DNA of 64,000 nt from Adiantum capillus-veneris (taxonomy: Eukaryota; Streptophyta; Polypodiopsida; Polypodiales; Pteridaceae). Shown piece after piece: positions 48,866-60,745 of this stretch (its first letter is position 1; each line of letters begins with the position of its first letter). The notes under the pieces are model-generated. The model ran no database searches. It was not told where the DNA came from and saw nothing but the letters and a program-made list of their open reading frames with translations. Both the position numbers and the translations under genes were made by a program. The DNA is taken from the NCBI GenBank assembly GCA_014529385.2, contig CM043970.1, forward strand, positions 43,103,279-43,167,278. Reading direction: 5' to 3'.

Positions 48866-51800
48866 CTATTTTAAAGATTCATCAGATAATTTCCACATAA
48901 TCATGAGCAATTAAGTAGTGAATTTTTTTGGAATTAAACATTCTATTCAAAGTAGCATTACAATTTACTCTAAAAAGAATGCTCTTATGAAAGGTCCACA
49001 AATTTTTCTTTAAATTCAAGAAATATGATTTTTCTTCTTTCAAAGAGAAAAAGAGCATGTGTAGTGATACAAATAAGTTAATACTAACTCCCTCAAGGAG
49101 AGTTAAGTTTTGAAGGGTAGCCCTATCTTAATCAAAGAAGTTTTTCCTTGGAAGTGGGAATTTTCTTCCAATTAAGGTATCCCCCCCTCTTATCAATTGG
49201 AAAGTCCTAAACCATAAGCCTCTTCTAGCTACATAATTAACTGTCTCCAGGGTAGCAAAGGTATGCTTAAATCCCTTCTTAAAGAAGAATTTGTTGATCA
49301 TTCATACACTATTGCATGAACCACGTTTCACCACACTCGCATGTCCACTCTTAGGAACTTCGTATTTTTTATGCTAATACTACCATGCATGGAAGGAGTT
49401 CACTCTTGCATAAGCACTCAAAGGAAGTACCATGATTATTTATCTCAAGATTGCAAGTTGGTGCATTCCGAAGTTTTGTGTCTACCATGCTTAGATCACA
49501 CCAAAGCAAAAATCCATTCTAGAAAGCATATGCATTGTTCATTTCAAGTTTGTCTACTTTCAAGTTTTTTTGCAAATTCAAAGGGAGGAGTAAGGGGATA
49601 TATTCACAGATGTCATGACCGTTTTGCTTGAACATAAAACTCCCATTGCTTCCATGGAGATGCCCCAAGGATGTCTAATGATGCAAAGGGACCAAAATGG
49701 GATTCGTCAAAGTCGGGGCTAACTTGAAACTTACGTCAAGACAAAACTTTAATTTCCCAAGAGACTCGTTGTATTTCTTAAGGTCTTGTTTGATTAAAGA
49801 TTAAAATGAACTAGGAACCAAGAGATTATAACTGGAGGAACTTAATCTAAATTTGAACTAAAATTAAAATTTTACCGAGAAGATTTGATGTGGATAGCCC
49901 TAGCATAACATAAAAGATCTAAGTGTGAACTTTGTCCTACATGCTTGGAAAAGGCCGAGGCAGGTGTTTACCTGTGGGATACAACGTGGGATGGTCCTTT
50001 TGGGCTAGGTCTCATAACCATTGGTCTATGTTTTGAGCTCAGGTTCATTCACTGTCCTAGAAATGGGATTGAATGGGAGTGTGCCCCGGTCGGGTGATGG
50101 GGACCCACATATGCATCTGGAAATCGGCCTAGTCTGGGTAGACCTTATGCCGACGGGAAAAGGAGTAAGGAAAATGGATCCATGAGGGGATGAGGATAAG
50201 AGAGGAGGATGTGATTTAATTAAGGAACTCTTATAATTGTTTGGTTAAAAGGAACCTTGGAAAGGCTAGGAACCTACGTGGACTATTCCACAATTGTCTT
50301 CATTAGTTGGACCTTTTCTCTACTTCTTGGATTATTGATTTAAAAAATAAAAAAAAGAATCTAGAATATAATATTTTTGTAAACCTTTCCCACACAAGAT
50401 CAAGAAAAAAAAGAATTCAAAATTGTGTCAAGGTGCCGCCTCCACACGTGGCGGAGGAGATATGATACCCAAGTCCTGGGACGAGCATAGGGATATTCCT
50501 GGAGGAGTATATGTGATTGCTTGAAAAATAACTAGATAATTTCACTAATTCTAAAGGGAAAAGGAAGTAAAATATTCTATAAAGGAAAAGGTGGGAACGA
50601 CCTAATAAATGCACACTTGCAAGGGTATGCAATAGTTTGCATGCTGCTTTCAAATGCTTGAAATGTATTCTTGGGTCAACATGATTGGAATACCATTTTC
50701 TAGTATCATAGTACTACTTTTAAAGGGTGCATTTATCAAATAGTTCAGTGGGTGGGTGGATTTTGGAGGGTTAATTTGTTGGTCGGAATGTTGTCCCAAT
50801 TTTATGTTGTGCATTAAGTTAAGATCTGGGGTAAATGATCCCGATCTAGGAAGTGGGGATCAAACTTGGGAACGAGGGTTTTGGATAGCTATTAAATACA
50901 CTCACCTTAGGGGAACGCTCTTCGACTGTGCTCGGTCATAATCAAGAAAAAAGCGTGAGGGACCTTGAACAAATGGTGAACTAGAGAACTCCCACCAGTT
51001 GACCCTTGACGGTGGAGTTTGAATTTAATTTGATGACTTTGATTGGAAATTTGGACCGGTAAGCAATGGTGCTTCGGGGCTAAGGGATGCATATGAGAGA
51101 AAGTGAATGTTATTGATATCACCCCCTTGAGTTGGCATCGAAGAGTAGGAGGAGGCCTGTCTTGGTGTCGGTATCAAGCGGGAGGGATGTCGAAGATCAT
51201 GGTGTATCCATTTGGAGATGGTATAGTTGGTGGTCCATGGAATGGCCCTCACAATTGTGTTTTCAATGTACTTTACGTACCTAGTTGCTTGCACGTTGGT
51301 AAGATACAATGGCTTTGAAGTGATTATACAGCTAATGCACACAAAAATATGGATTCATGCTCTGTGGCCCAATCTACTTCTAGCCTTATTGTGAATGAAA
51401 ACCATGCTTGCCTAAAATGTTTTGCAACTTCAAAAATAACGATGCATCTTGGCATAATTCATATGCATGTGCAATTGTAAAAATAACAATCATTTGTACA
51501 CGTAAATCCATGCAGATTGATGAGAAATACTAAATCTAGTCACAACCTTGCTATAATGAGGATCAAGGAAGCTTTGTAAGCTTATGTGTATCCCTTGGAT
51601 GATAATCATTGTAGCAAGAATTCCGAATTGAAATTGAAACTAAACAAAGAGTACCTGGAATCTTGTCGGATACACCAATATGTCTCGTCATACACCAAAA
51701 AATATTCAATAAATTGGATATCGACAAAAGGAATCTAATCCGATTGTTGCAAAAAAGATTTGAGTCTATCCCCCAATTTCTTGCTCAATGAAAACCACAA

Positions 51801-51960
51801 GCATATCTCTTTGATGGGGGGCAGCTTAAATATGGTGTACCGAAAGCTGTGCTTCAAATTGAGATCATTTCGTACTGAAGCCTTCCTTGATTTTGGTCTT
51901 CACACTAAGCATTGGCCTTTGGATAGCCAAATTTTGCTAAAGAAAAACCTTGGCATGCCC
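48866..51960. other. Unassigned DNA without supported genes
   Basis: Both strands carry only short frames with no recognisable motif. No LTR ends, microsatellites or long repeats stand out. Confidence 0.4.
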
Positions 51961-54680
51961 AAACTTTCTAGGTTTTTATGCCTTTGACAAGCCATGCTTG
52001 TATGCAAATTTGAGAACAAGCAATACCTATCATAATTTTAAGAGTACCTATACTCATTGTCATTGAGGTCTTCATGGTTTCCTGTTGTGACTTCTTTGGA
52101 ATAATGGAATGCATGAACTCAAGCCTCTTCTTTATTGAACAACCCATTGAGGGAACAAGAAGTAGATTCATTTTAATCAGTGTGCTCTCTTAGAAATACA
52201 CATTTATTGGAGGTAGATTCAATCTCCTCCATGGTGGCTCCCACTACAGACACATTGGCTTGTCCTACAAAAAACAATAATGAATAATAAACTAAACACT
52301 CTACTAATTGAATGAACTCATATTAAGTGAATAAACATATCATTAAAAAATATTTCTTCACTTCTTGGATAAGAGCCATGTGAGTAATCAAGCCACGAAG
52401 GGCAATGATCTTTCTCCCAATCATTGACTCCTCTATTGACCATCCAAGACAAAAACATAGAATCAATCCCTAAAGGATCTTTCCAATCCTCAATCCTCTC
52501 TGGCATAACCTCTAAAGAGTGATCATCAAAGAATTTCACCAACCATTTACTTTTAATGACTGAACACCAAACAACTTGGGTAAAAAATCTACAGATTGTT
52601 TTGACAACACAAGACAGATACACCATCATATAATCAACATTTATCACCTACAAAGGAGTCTCTTTAAGGACTCCAAGAGCTCTGGGATCTTGTCATATGC
52701 TTCTTTGGTATTCATTTTTCCCCATACCTTAGGGAAATCGAAGTCCAAATGTTCTCTCTATTGATGAGAGAATCAAGTCTCGAAGTCGTTAGAAATGAAC
52801 TTTCCCTTCAACTTGAAGCATTGGTTTAACAAATTTCCCCAGTACCACTCCTTTCTCAAGTACATTCTAAACTTTTGTGCGCTAAGATACCTTTCGCTAC
52901 AGGATCATCTCTTTTGCATGTCAAAATAGATTGAAAAACATCTCATTTTCTAAATTCAATATATGCAATGAAAAATAGTAAGTCTCATTTCTAAAATGTT
53001 TCCATAATCTTACAACTTCGCTTAAAACTTTTCTTACCGCTTGGGTGTAATCTTTGTTGTGTCTAATGAGTGAACTTTATCCTTGGTTAGAGCAATCATA
53101 TCTTTCTCTTTTACCCAACTATAGCTAAAACAAAAGAGAGAAGATTCCAACCCCATTTGTTGGATTTGCAATTGATAACATCTTCAAAAGAGAAGCCAAA
53201 GTGCATGTTAGAAAGAAAAACTTAGTCATTTAAAGAAATTTAGTTATCTTTAGAGTATAAATAAGTTAGTAGATAAGGAGGTTACAAAAATATACGTACT
53301 TTGTAAGCCCTTTCATTGAAAACATTTTTGGTTCTACTCATATCAAGGGTTCCCTTATGTTGTGCAGACAAAGAAGGATCATTTATGTCTGCAATAGTTA
53401 TCATGATAGTAGCATCAAACTCTTACTAATTACAAGGTAACTGAATATTAATAAGAAGAATATTAAGAATTTGAGAGTCAAGACACAACAAAGAAGAGAA
53501 AACAATGCTATCCAACACAAGAAAAGAATATACTAACCTCACAAAAAAGCATTGCTAAAAGAATATTTGGTGCATTGTACCATGTACCCTTATCTGCCTT
53601 TCTTTCACAAGCCAATTCTACTTCTATCCAATGCAACCGGTCTCTTGGAAAATCCTTCAAAAGAGACTCTTTACTAGCGGTAGCTAGCTTTTGAAATAGA
53701 AATAGTTATTGGCCAAAGTTGGTATAAATGGTTGTGCGACCAATTCTTTAAAAGCATTCAAACTCAAAGAATTAACCGCATAAGAGAAACAGATCTCTAT
53801 CGTTCATAAAAAACAACTCAATACTCACTCATTTTGAGTCCTTAAAGCAAGCATGAGCTCTCCCTCTACTCCTCCATGCACGTTGACAAATCGGCACGTG
53901 AAAGAGCAATGCCTCTATTTTATCATTGAGTACTCTAAGCATTCAAAGACTAGTGTAAGGTAAACCCACCTATATAATAATTTTGAAAGAAATATACTTT
54001 ATAAAGAAAAGATTTACGTGACTTGATCATGCTCATCCAAGTCTTCAAGCGATGGTTGCCATCCAAACAAATAGTTTTTGCCACAAATATCTTCCCATTC
54101 TAGAGGCAAGGCTCTCTCAATGTCGAATTTGGCCACACTCTAATTTGGTATTTTTTGTGACAGGTTGTTCATCATACCCAGCCCTCTTGAAGGAGACAAT
54201 GAAAGGTGCTCCAAGAACACTATATCCTAAGGTCTCAAATCTTCTGACAAGGCCCTCAGTACCAAGTCTGACTACTCCTATGGCTTCATTTTCGTCCAAT
54301 ATACAAAGGGGTATACGTGGAGGGTCTTGAGATCTATTCACTATGAAGCCCTCAACTATCTACTCTCTGATACACCCTTCAACATCCTTGCCAAAAGTTG
54401 TGGGATGGTCTAAGCATTTAGGTATGATTGTTGTAGCCTCAAAAGTACCTACATGATGATCAATATTTGGACTAACGATACCTAAAGGAAGGGATTGTAT
54501 TGGTGCATTGATCTCATTCTACTGATAGAAAACAATGATGAAAGTAGAAGAGAATTACTAAACAACTTTTGAGAATAACATTGAAATGAAAAAAATCTCT
54601 AAAAACTATACCTCTCTTGTGCTTGCCCCTCTTAAGCATCCTTGATCTTGAGGAAGCCCTTTCCATTTCTTTGTAAAGAA
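51960..54680 (-). pseudogene. Multi-exon-like relic of an unrecognised gene
   Basis: Protein-like segments lie on the minus strand between plausible GT/AG sites. 54666-54612 reads MERASSRSRMLKRGKHKR. 54520-54117 reads NEINAPIQSLPLGIVSPNID to VVRLGTEGLVRRFETLGYSV. 54110-54016 holds LEWEDICGKNYLFGWQPSLE, then DLDEHDQVT before GTAAAT. About 53690-53538 reads KESLLKDFPRDRLHWIEVEL to APNILLAMLFCE before GT. About 53420-53300 reads ATIMITIADINDPSLSAQHK. 52735-52318 holds DFPKVWGKMNTKEAYDKIPE to DWEKDHCPSWLDYSHGSYPR. An in-frame TAG occurs near 54364 (GCIRE stop IVEG), where the right-arm copy has Lys. Further frameshifts are likely. I do not recognise the family; it could be a host gene fragment or part of a DNA transposon. 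Confidence 0.45.
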
Positions 54681-56081
54681 AATAAACATCAGCAAAAAAA
54701 GAATCATTAAAATCTCACAGTTGCAAATCACTATTTTAAAATCACTAGTTGAAAAACAAATTTCATTTCGAAAGACATGTTTATTAATATGTTTAGCTTT
54801 GCACTCTCCTAAGTAAATGCTTGAAAAAAAGATGAATTATAAAAATTATTTTCTGGAGTGTGTTGGATTTAGCCCAATCACTATAGACCAAAGAGTGTAA
54901 GTGTTTTTGAAGAAAAGGCCTTGTTCACTCCACCAAAGCATCAATTTAGAAAATAATTTTCACATAAAAGTAACAGTGTGTACTCTCATATATAAATGTT
55001 TCAAAAAAAGCTCAGGACATCCACTAGGAAATATGTAAGATAGCACGTGTGAACAAAATAAGGGATTTATCATTAGGTACATTTACAAAAAATGTACTTA
55101 CAAAAAGGGTTTTTTAATTGAGAAAGTGAAAGTTTTTATACATAAGGGCTAAGTTTTTTTACAAAAATGCATACAAAAAGGATACATATAATACTTGAAA
55201 GTATACATGTAAGCGATTATTTAAATACCTCTTGCTCGCATGTGCTATATGCAATATTTACATAGTGGAGTTCTCGAGAAAAAAAGTTGAATGTTGTATA
55301 ATATCCAACTCCTTTAAAAAAAACAACATGGAATCTCTTAAATAGATGTGTAAAGCATTCTGTTAAGTAAATGTTTTCAAAAAGATTGAAATTTGGATAA
55401 TATTTTACTTGCTAAAAGAGCAACGTGCACACTCCTAAATAGATGTGTCAAAAATAATATCAATTTAAACAATATTTCTCATGAGAAAATAAACAACATT
55501 TTGAAAAATAATTTTCACATTGAAATAATAGTGTGCACTTTGCTACGTAAATGTTTAGTAAAAAAAGACAAATTTAGGAATAATGGAAAAAATTCAAGTC
55601 CCATATTTTGAGATGGTTCATCTAATTGGAGGTATTTTGGCAATATACAAGAGCCAACCATGTAATAGGATCCTCCACTTAGTGTAACTGAATTATCCTC
55701 TTGTTATGCATAGAAAGAAACTTCTAGTACATTTTGGAATCATTTTACCAATATTGTTCATTGCTACATGAAAAATAGCTTTGATTCAGTCAAAACTTGA
55801 CATGCTAAATTTTGACTACTCACAAGTAAGGGGTCTGTTGGAAGAACAAAGGATATCATTCTCCTATTTTAGGGGTCAAAATATGGAAAATGCAATTCCT
55901 TGACTTTTAGAAGTTTGCAAATGAGCTCCATTTTTCTTGCAAACTGGTATGAATTTTGAGCCTTAATAGAAAGCTATTATTTAAAGAATCATCTAAAGCC
56001 CTAAGAAAAAGCCTCCCAATCATTCAAGTATGTGATGGGCATGAGGCAAGCTCCCCCCTCATTTACAAACATAATGAGCAT
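54280..56081. repeat. Left arm of a long inverted repeat (>1.7 kb)
   Basis: It matches 62285-64000 in reverse orientation over its whole visible length with few differences. The match starts at GCTCATTATG (56082 side) and runs to the window end on the other arm, so the true arm length is unknown. It includes exon 1 and part of exon 2 of the relic gene and an AT-rich stretch. Confidence 0.9.
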
Positions 56082-56372
56082 GAGGTCTGAACTTAAGTTC
56101 GAGCCTCCATGTTTTTTGATAGGCACATATCCCGCAAGCCTCCATGGTTCCCTCTCATTTACATATATAACGAGCAGGAACAAGCATGGAAGCTCCATGC
56201 TTTCCCCTCATTTACATACATAATGAGCATGAACCCGCATGCAGGCTCGAACTTAAGTTCGAGCCTTCATGCTTGCTAATAGGTTTAGATCCCATATTTC
56301 TCCATGCTTTCGAATAGGTTTAGATCTAATAGGCCCCCTCATTTACATACACAATGAGCATGAACAAGCATG
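56030..56372. repeat. Minisatellite with 24-bp perfect palindrome
   Basis: A unit with CCCTCATTTACATACATAAT then GAGCATGAACAAGCATGG recurs four times with gaps (near 56056, 56153, 56206 and 56336). At 56243-56266 AGGCTCGAACTTAAGTTCGA completes with GCCT to a perfect palindrome; half of it recurs near 56088-56105. Confidence 0.8.
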
Positions 56373-56373
56373 G

Positions 56374-56374
56374 A

Positions 56375-56423
<49 letters not shown>
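56374..56423. repeat. (CT)n microsatellite
   Basis: About 50 bp of pure CT directly after the minisatellite. Confidence 0.95.
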
Positions 56424-56428
<5 letters not shown>

Positions 56429-57273
56429 ATATTACATTTTGTTACAAGTTTACATCATTATGATAAACTCCATCATCTTAACTTGCTATCTAGTGAACAA
56501 GCTGTGCTACAAATCTTCCATTAGTTTGTCTCTAATCATAGACCAAGGCAAAGTGTAAAGTTGTGGAAAGTATACGAATCAAATAATTCTGAGTTTGTAC
56601 TATTCCACACAAAGGATAACATCCATACTCCAAGAGAAGCAGTACATAGGTCCAGACCTTCAACATCACTTTTAATGGCTCCAAAGAGCAAAGTATGTTT
56701 GGGAAATGTAACCTTCCATTGCATCATACATACATCATATAAACATAACCACTATGAATGTATAATTTGACAATTCCAGAATAAGGGCCTAATAGTTTAA
56801 AGTTGACCACATCTGGGGCATTTCCCATCAACCTTCCTTTTGCTGGTCATTAGCTCACATATGGGGAGGGCCCCTATCATGATCCTTAATAAGAAAATTT
56901 TATGCTTTAATCTCACCATACATCGAATAACTTTTTTAGCCACCAACTTTGAGAGTAACTAAATTGCCAGATCTTTGTGCATCTCAACTATATCTGAGGC
57001 TGTGAGATCAAATGTAGATCTAGAGCCTTTTAGTTGAATATGACCACCAATTTGTTGCAGTGTCTAACAGTGTTCAGTCCCTAAATCTTTGAGTGACATC
57101 ATGATTTCATTTATCCCATACAAATATATCCCACACCCCATGAAAGTACACCACACATTTAATCATCAATTCCTACATAAATCTTTTCAAGGATGTATCA
57201 GAAACAAACACGTGCTTCAGTAGATTTTCCCTCCTAGCTAGCGTATGTATTTTCAGACTAAGGATTGCATGAT
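56424..57273. other. Unassigned non-coding DNA
   Basis: No supported gene or repeat. Confidence 0.4.
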
Positions 57274-57827
57274 CTTGCGCATCCTTTACATCCCAATGAT
57301 CTTGTTCTGTCGTAGGCAAAACAACGCTAACAGCAGCAATCCTTGCAGCAAGACCTGCAACATCCTCAACATCGCCTACATCCTCAGAACCAAGACGTAC
57401 ATCAATGCCCTGCACAATGTTCTAGCACCCTTTGACACAAGAACATGTTGCATCATATAAGCCCACATAGGGTAGTTGTCCCCATCCAACCTGTCCTCAA
57501 CAACAAACATCTTGAACACATCTGTGTTGTTGTCAGCCATGGTAAATGCTGCACCTGATGTGAAAACTGCTCGAAAATAGGAGAAATAGATTTGGAACAA
57601 CACATGCTATATAGCACAAACCGTAGAAGACTATGAGGCACCTGTTATGCAAAAAACGGCATTGACAGAAATTATGCACAAAATGACAAAATAGCTTGTG
57701 CAGCACTGTCTATAGTGGAAATGGAGGCCGAAATGAGCCCGAATCGAAAATCTGAGCAGACTAAGCTCTCTGAGTTTTCTTGAAATTTTTGTGGACTTGC
57801 AAACGCTTACCAAAGCTCATTGAAATA
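57274..57827 (-). mobile_element. Copia family A fragment A5 (leader and gag start)
   Basis: On the minus strand, leader sequence from 57827 is followed by gag from the ATG at about 57540 (MADNNTDVFKMFVVEDRLDG). One base is missing at SKG(V)/CTAGAACATT, shifting the frame relative to A1 and A4, and the frame returns as QGIDVRLGSEDVGDVEDVAG. The fragment ends near 57274 (AQDHA). It has no LTR. It abuts the LINE fragment at 57830. Confidence 0.88.
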
Positions 57828-58539
57828 CATGTGTGTGACACCGTTGACTTTAAAAAAAGAGACTAATGGGACAACCTTGTCTAACTGACCTAGTTATATG
57901 CATCTTATCTGATAATTTTCCATTGATGACAATCCTTGAGTAAGCATGCTAGCCAAGCAAGTTAAACAATCCGATAATTTTATCCCTAAACCCATTTTCT
58001 TCGATAATTGTTGGACAAAGTCCCACAACACTATGTCAAAGGCCTTGATAAAGTCAATCTGAAACATGACAATACCATGATTTTTGTTGAGTGCATGCTC
58101 AATGCCCAACTGAGCTGTTAAAATATTAATGTATATGGACCTGCCTCAAATAAAGCTTGTCTGTGAAGAATGAATGTAATTCTTCAATTTAGGTGCAATT
58201 CTAAGAGCAATAGCTTTGGATAGCAATTTATACAGCACCCCCATCGTGGTGATGGGCCTCCAATCTGCCAAAGTTTTAGGAAATGTGCTTTTTGGGATGA
58301 GCTTAATGATCCCCTGCTTGAGTGTTGGGTCCATACATTGAGAAATCTGTTGAGCTTATATGTGAAGCTACTCAATATATGGCTTCTCTATATGTGGCAC
58401 CCATATCCCCTCTATATATACATCATCTCATGTGTGTATTCTACACACTTTGGTGTTCTATTTCTGTGCTCTCTCCTTCTCTCTCAACATGGTATCACAT
58501 CAGTACGTTTTTGTTTTCGATTTTTCTCCTTATCTAAGA

Positions 58540-59590
58540 CGATTCTGCAAAAACTACTCGCCAAAGGGATCGGAATCGATGTGGTCTAAAACTTTGTAGA
58601 AGGAAGTTTTTTCAAATTCTGCACCGATTTTGAGTTATCGTTCGCGGACTGCGTACATACCTGAAAAACAGTTTCCGTTTTTTTTTTTGATTTTTCTGCT
58701 AATTGAAAATGATTTTGCAGAAACTACTCATATGGAAGACTGGAATCGATGTGGTCTACAACTTTGCAGAAGGAAGTTTTTTCAAATTCCGCACTGATTT
58801 TGAGTTATCGTTCACGGACTGCGTATATACCTGAAAAGCAACTTCCGCTTTTTGTTTTTGATTTTTTTGCTAATTGAAAACGATTTTGCAGAAATTACTT
58901 TCACAAAGGGCCGGAATGGATGTGGTCTACAACTTTGCGGAAGGAAGTTTTTTCAAATTCTGCACCGATTTTGAGTTATCGTTCACGGACTGCGTATATA
59001 CCTGAAAAGCAACTTTCGCTTTTTGTTTTTGATTTTTCTGCTAATTAAAAAAGATTTTGCAGAAAGTACCCGCTCACAAGACTGGAATCGATGTGGTCTA
59101 CAACTTTGCAGAAGGAAGTTTTTTCAAATTCTACACCGATTTTGAGTTATCGTTCACGGACTGCGTATATACCTGAAAAACAACTTCCGCTTTTTGTTTT
59201 TGATTTTTTTGCTAATTAAAAACGTTTTTGTAGAAACTACCCGTCATGGGGACCGGAATCGATGTGGTCTACAACTTTGCGGAAGGAAGTTTTTTCAAAT
59301 TCTGCACCGATTTTGAGTTATCGTTCACGGACTGCATACATACCCGAAAAGCAAGTTTCGTTTTATGTTTTTGATTTTTTTGCTAATTGAAAACGATTTT
59401 GTAGAAACTACCCGCATAAGGGATCGAAATCGATGTGGTCTACAACTTTGCAGATAAACTAGCCACTGCACGCATCGGAATCGATGAGAAACTATCGCTT
59501 GAGCCATCGGAATCGATGTGGTCTATAACCTTGCAGAAGAAAGTTTCTCTAAAGTCTGCACCGTTTTTGGGTTATCGTCTCGGACTGCGA
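58540..59590 (+). repeat. 171-bp tandem repeat array, about six units
   Basis: The marker ATCGATGTGGTCTAC occurs at about 58575, 58745, 58916 (mutated), 59087, 59258 and 59429, and a partial unit follows near 59511. The period is 170-171 bp. Each unit contains TTTGCAGAAGGAAGTTTTTT, CCGATTTTGAGTTATCGTTC and ACGGACTGCGTATATACCTG. The unit size is in the range of plant satellite repeats. Confidence 0.93.
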
Positions 59591-59839
59591 ATATGTTTGA
59601 AAATCAAAATCTTATTTTTTTTGCTTTTGATTTTTCTCATAATTGAAAACTTCTCAATTATATTTTTTCTTCATCAATCATATATTTGTTACTGACGTAA
59701 CTTTGCTGTAGAAGCCAGTTACACATCGTTCCGATTCAGTCGAGCTGTTGATGATCGTCCAAATTCTATCGAGCTACTGTTGGTACATGATCTTTTGTTA
59801 TATGATATACTAGTTCATTGATTCCAAATACGTCGCTTT

Positions 59840-60170
59840 ATTGATAATTTCTCATTGAGGTTATTCTCGGTGATGCCATGATGATATTTCGTTAATACCA
59901 TGGTTATTCTCGGTGATTCCATGATGATATTTCGTTGATTCCATGGTGATTTTTGTTGATACCATGATGATGTTTTGTTGATACCATGGTTATTCTCGGT
60001 GATACCATGATGTTGTTTCGTTGATACCATGGTTATTCTCGGTGATGCCATGATGTTGTTTTGTTGATACAATGATTATTCTCGGTGATATCATGATGCT
60101 TTTCGTTGATACCATGAGGATTTATTTATTTTTATTGATACAATTATGATATTTTGTTAATACTTTGATG
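59840..60170 (+). repeat. Short tandem repeat array (about 20/40-bp units)
   Basis: About a dozen variants of GTTGATACCATGATGATATT and ATACCATGGTTATTCTCGGT alternate. On the minus strand these read as repeated NHGINK/TENNHGI peptides, which I treat as non-coding. Confidence 0.9.
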
Positions 60171-60639
60171 GTATTCATTGATCGCTACGTTGATAAATAT
60201 TGTTTTATGTAGAATATCATTTGCATCACGTAATCACACATTTTGTACTTTTACGTTCATACTTTATGCACTATATGTTGTCGTGCGTATATATGTCGTC
60301 AAAAGAGTGGCGTCGCGAACCATCTCTTATGGCATTGTGAACGTAATTATTTCATTAACGATGCTAATAATTTTCATGACTATGTTTTTTTTTGAGTCTA
60401 TGATCTATGTAGGATTGATCAAAGAATTGATTTTATGAAGACAAACATGGTGACAATAAAAGATTTATGAAGATATGCTTGGTGATGCCATATTGATGAC
60501 AACATGAAGACATGTTTGGTGATGCGATATTGATGACATACTACACAACAGATTCACGGAGACACTTTTGATTACAAGCTAATCGATAGCCTTTACACCT
60601 CTTTATTGAACCTTTGTATTCATAATTGTATTTGATAGG

Positions 60640-60745
60640 ATAGGAGTAATGTACTCCTCATAAAACATTCATTGTAAAAGGAGTGATGTAGCTCCTCATA
60701 AAATATTCATTGTAAAAGGAGTGATGTAGCTCCTCGTGAACATTT
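60640..60745 (+). repeat. Three tandem units of about 43 bp
   Basis: AGGAGTGATGTAGCTCCTCA followed by TAAAATATTCATTGTAAA repeats three times just before the polypurine region. Each unit contains the small inverted repeat GGAGT...ACTCC or GGAG...CTCC. Confidence 0.85.

Noticed and set aside
59815-60072. Minus-strand 85-codon frame with NHGINK/TENNHGI repeats
   Set aside because: Product of a tandem repeat inside a non-coding LTR element.
59840-60170. CRISPR-like array
   Set aside because: Units are contiguous variants without unique spacers, inside a plant retrotransposon.
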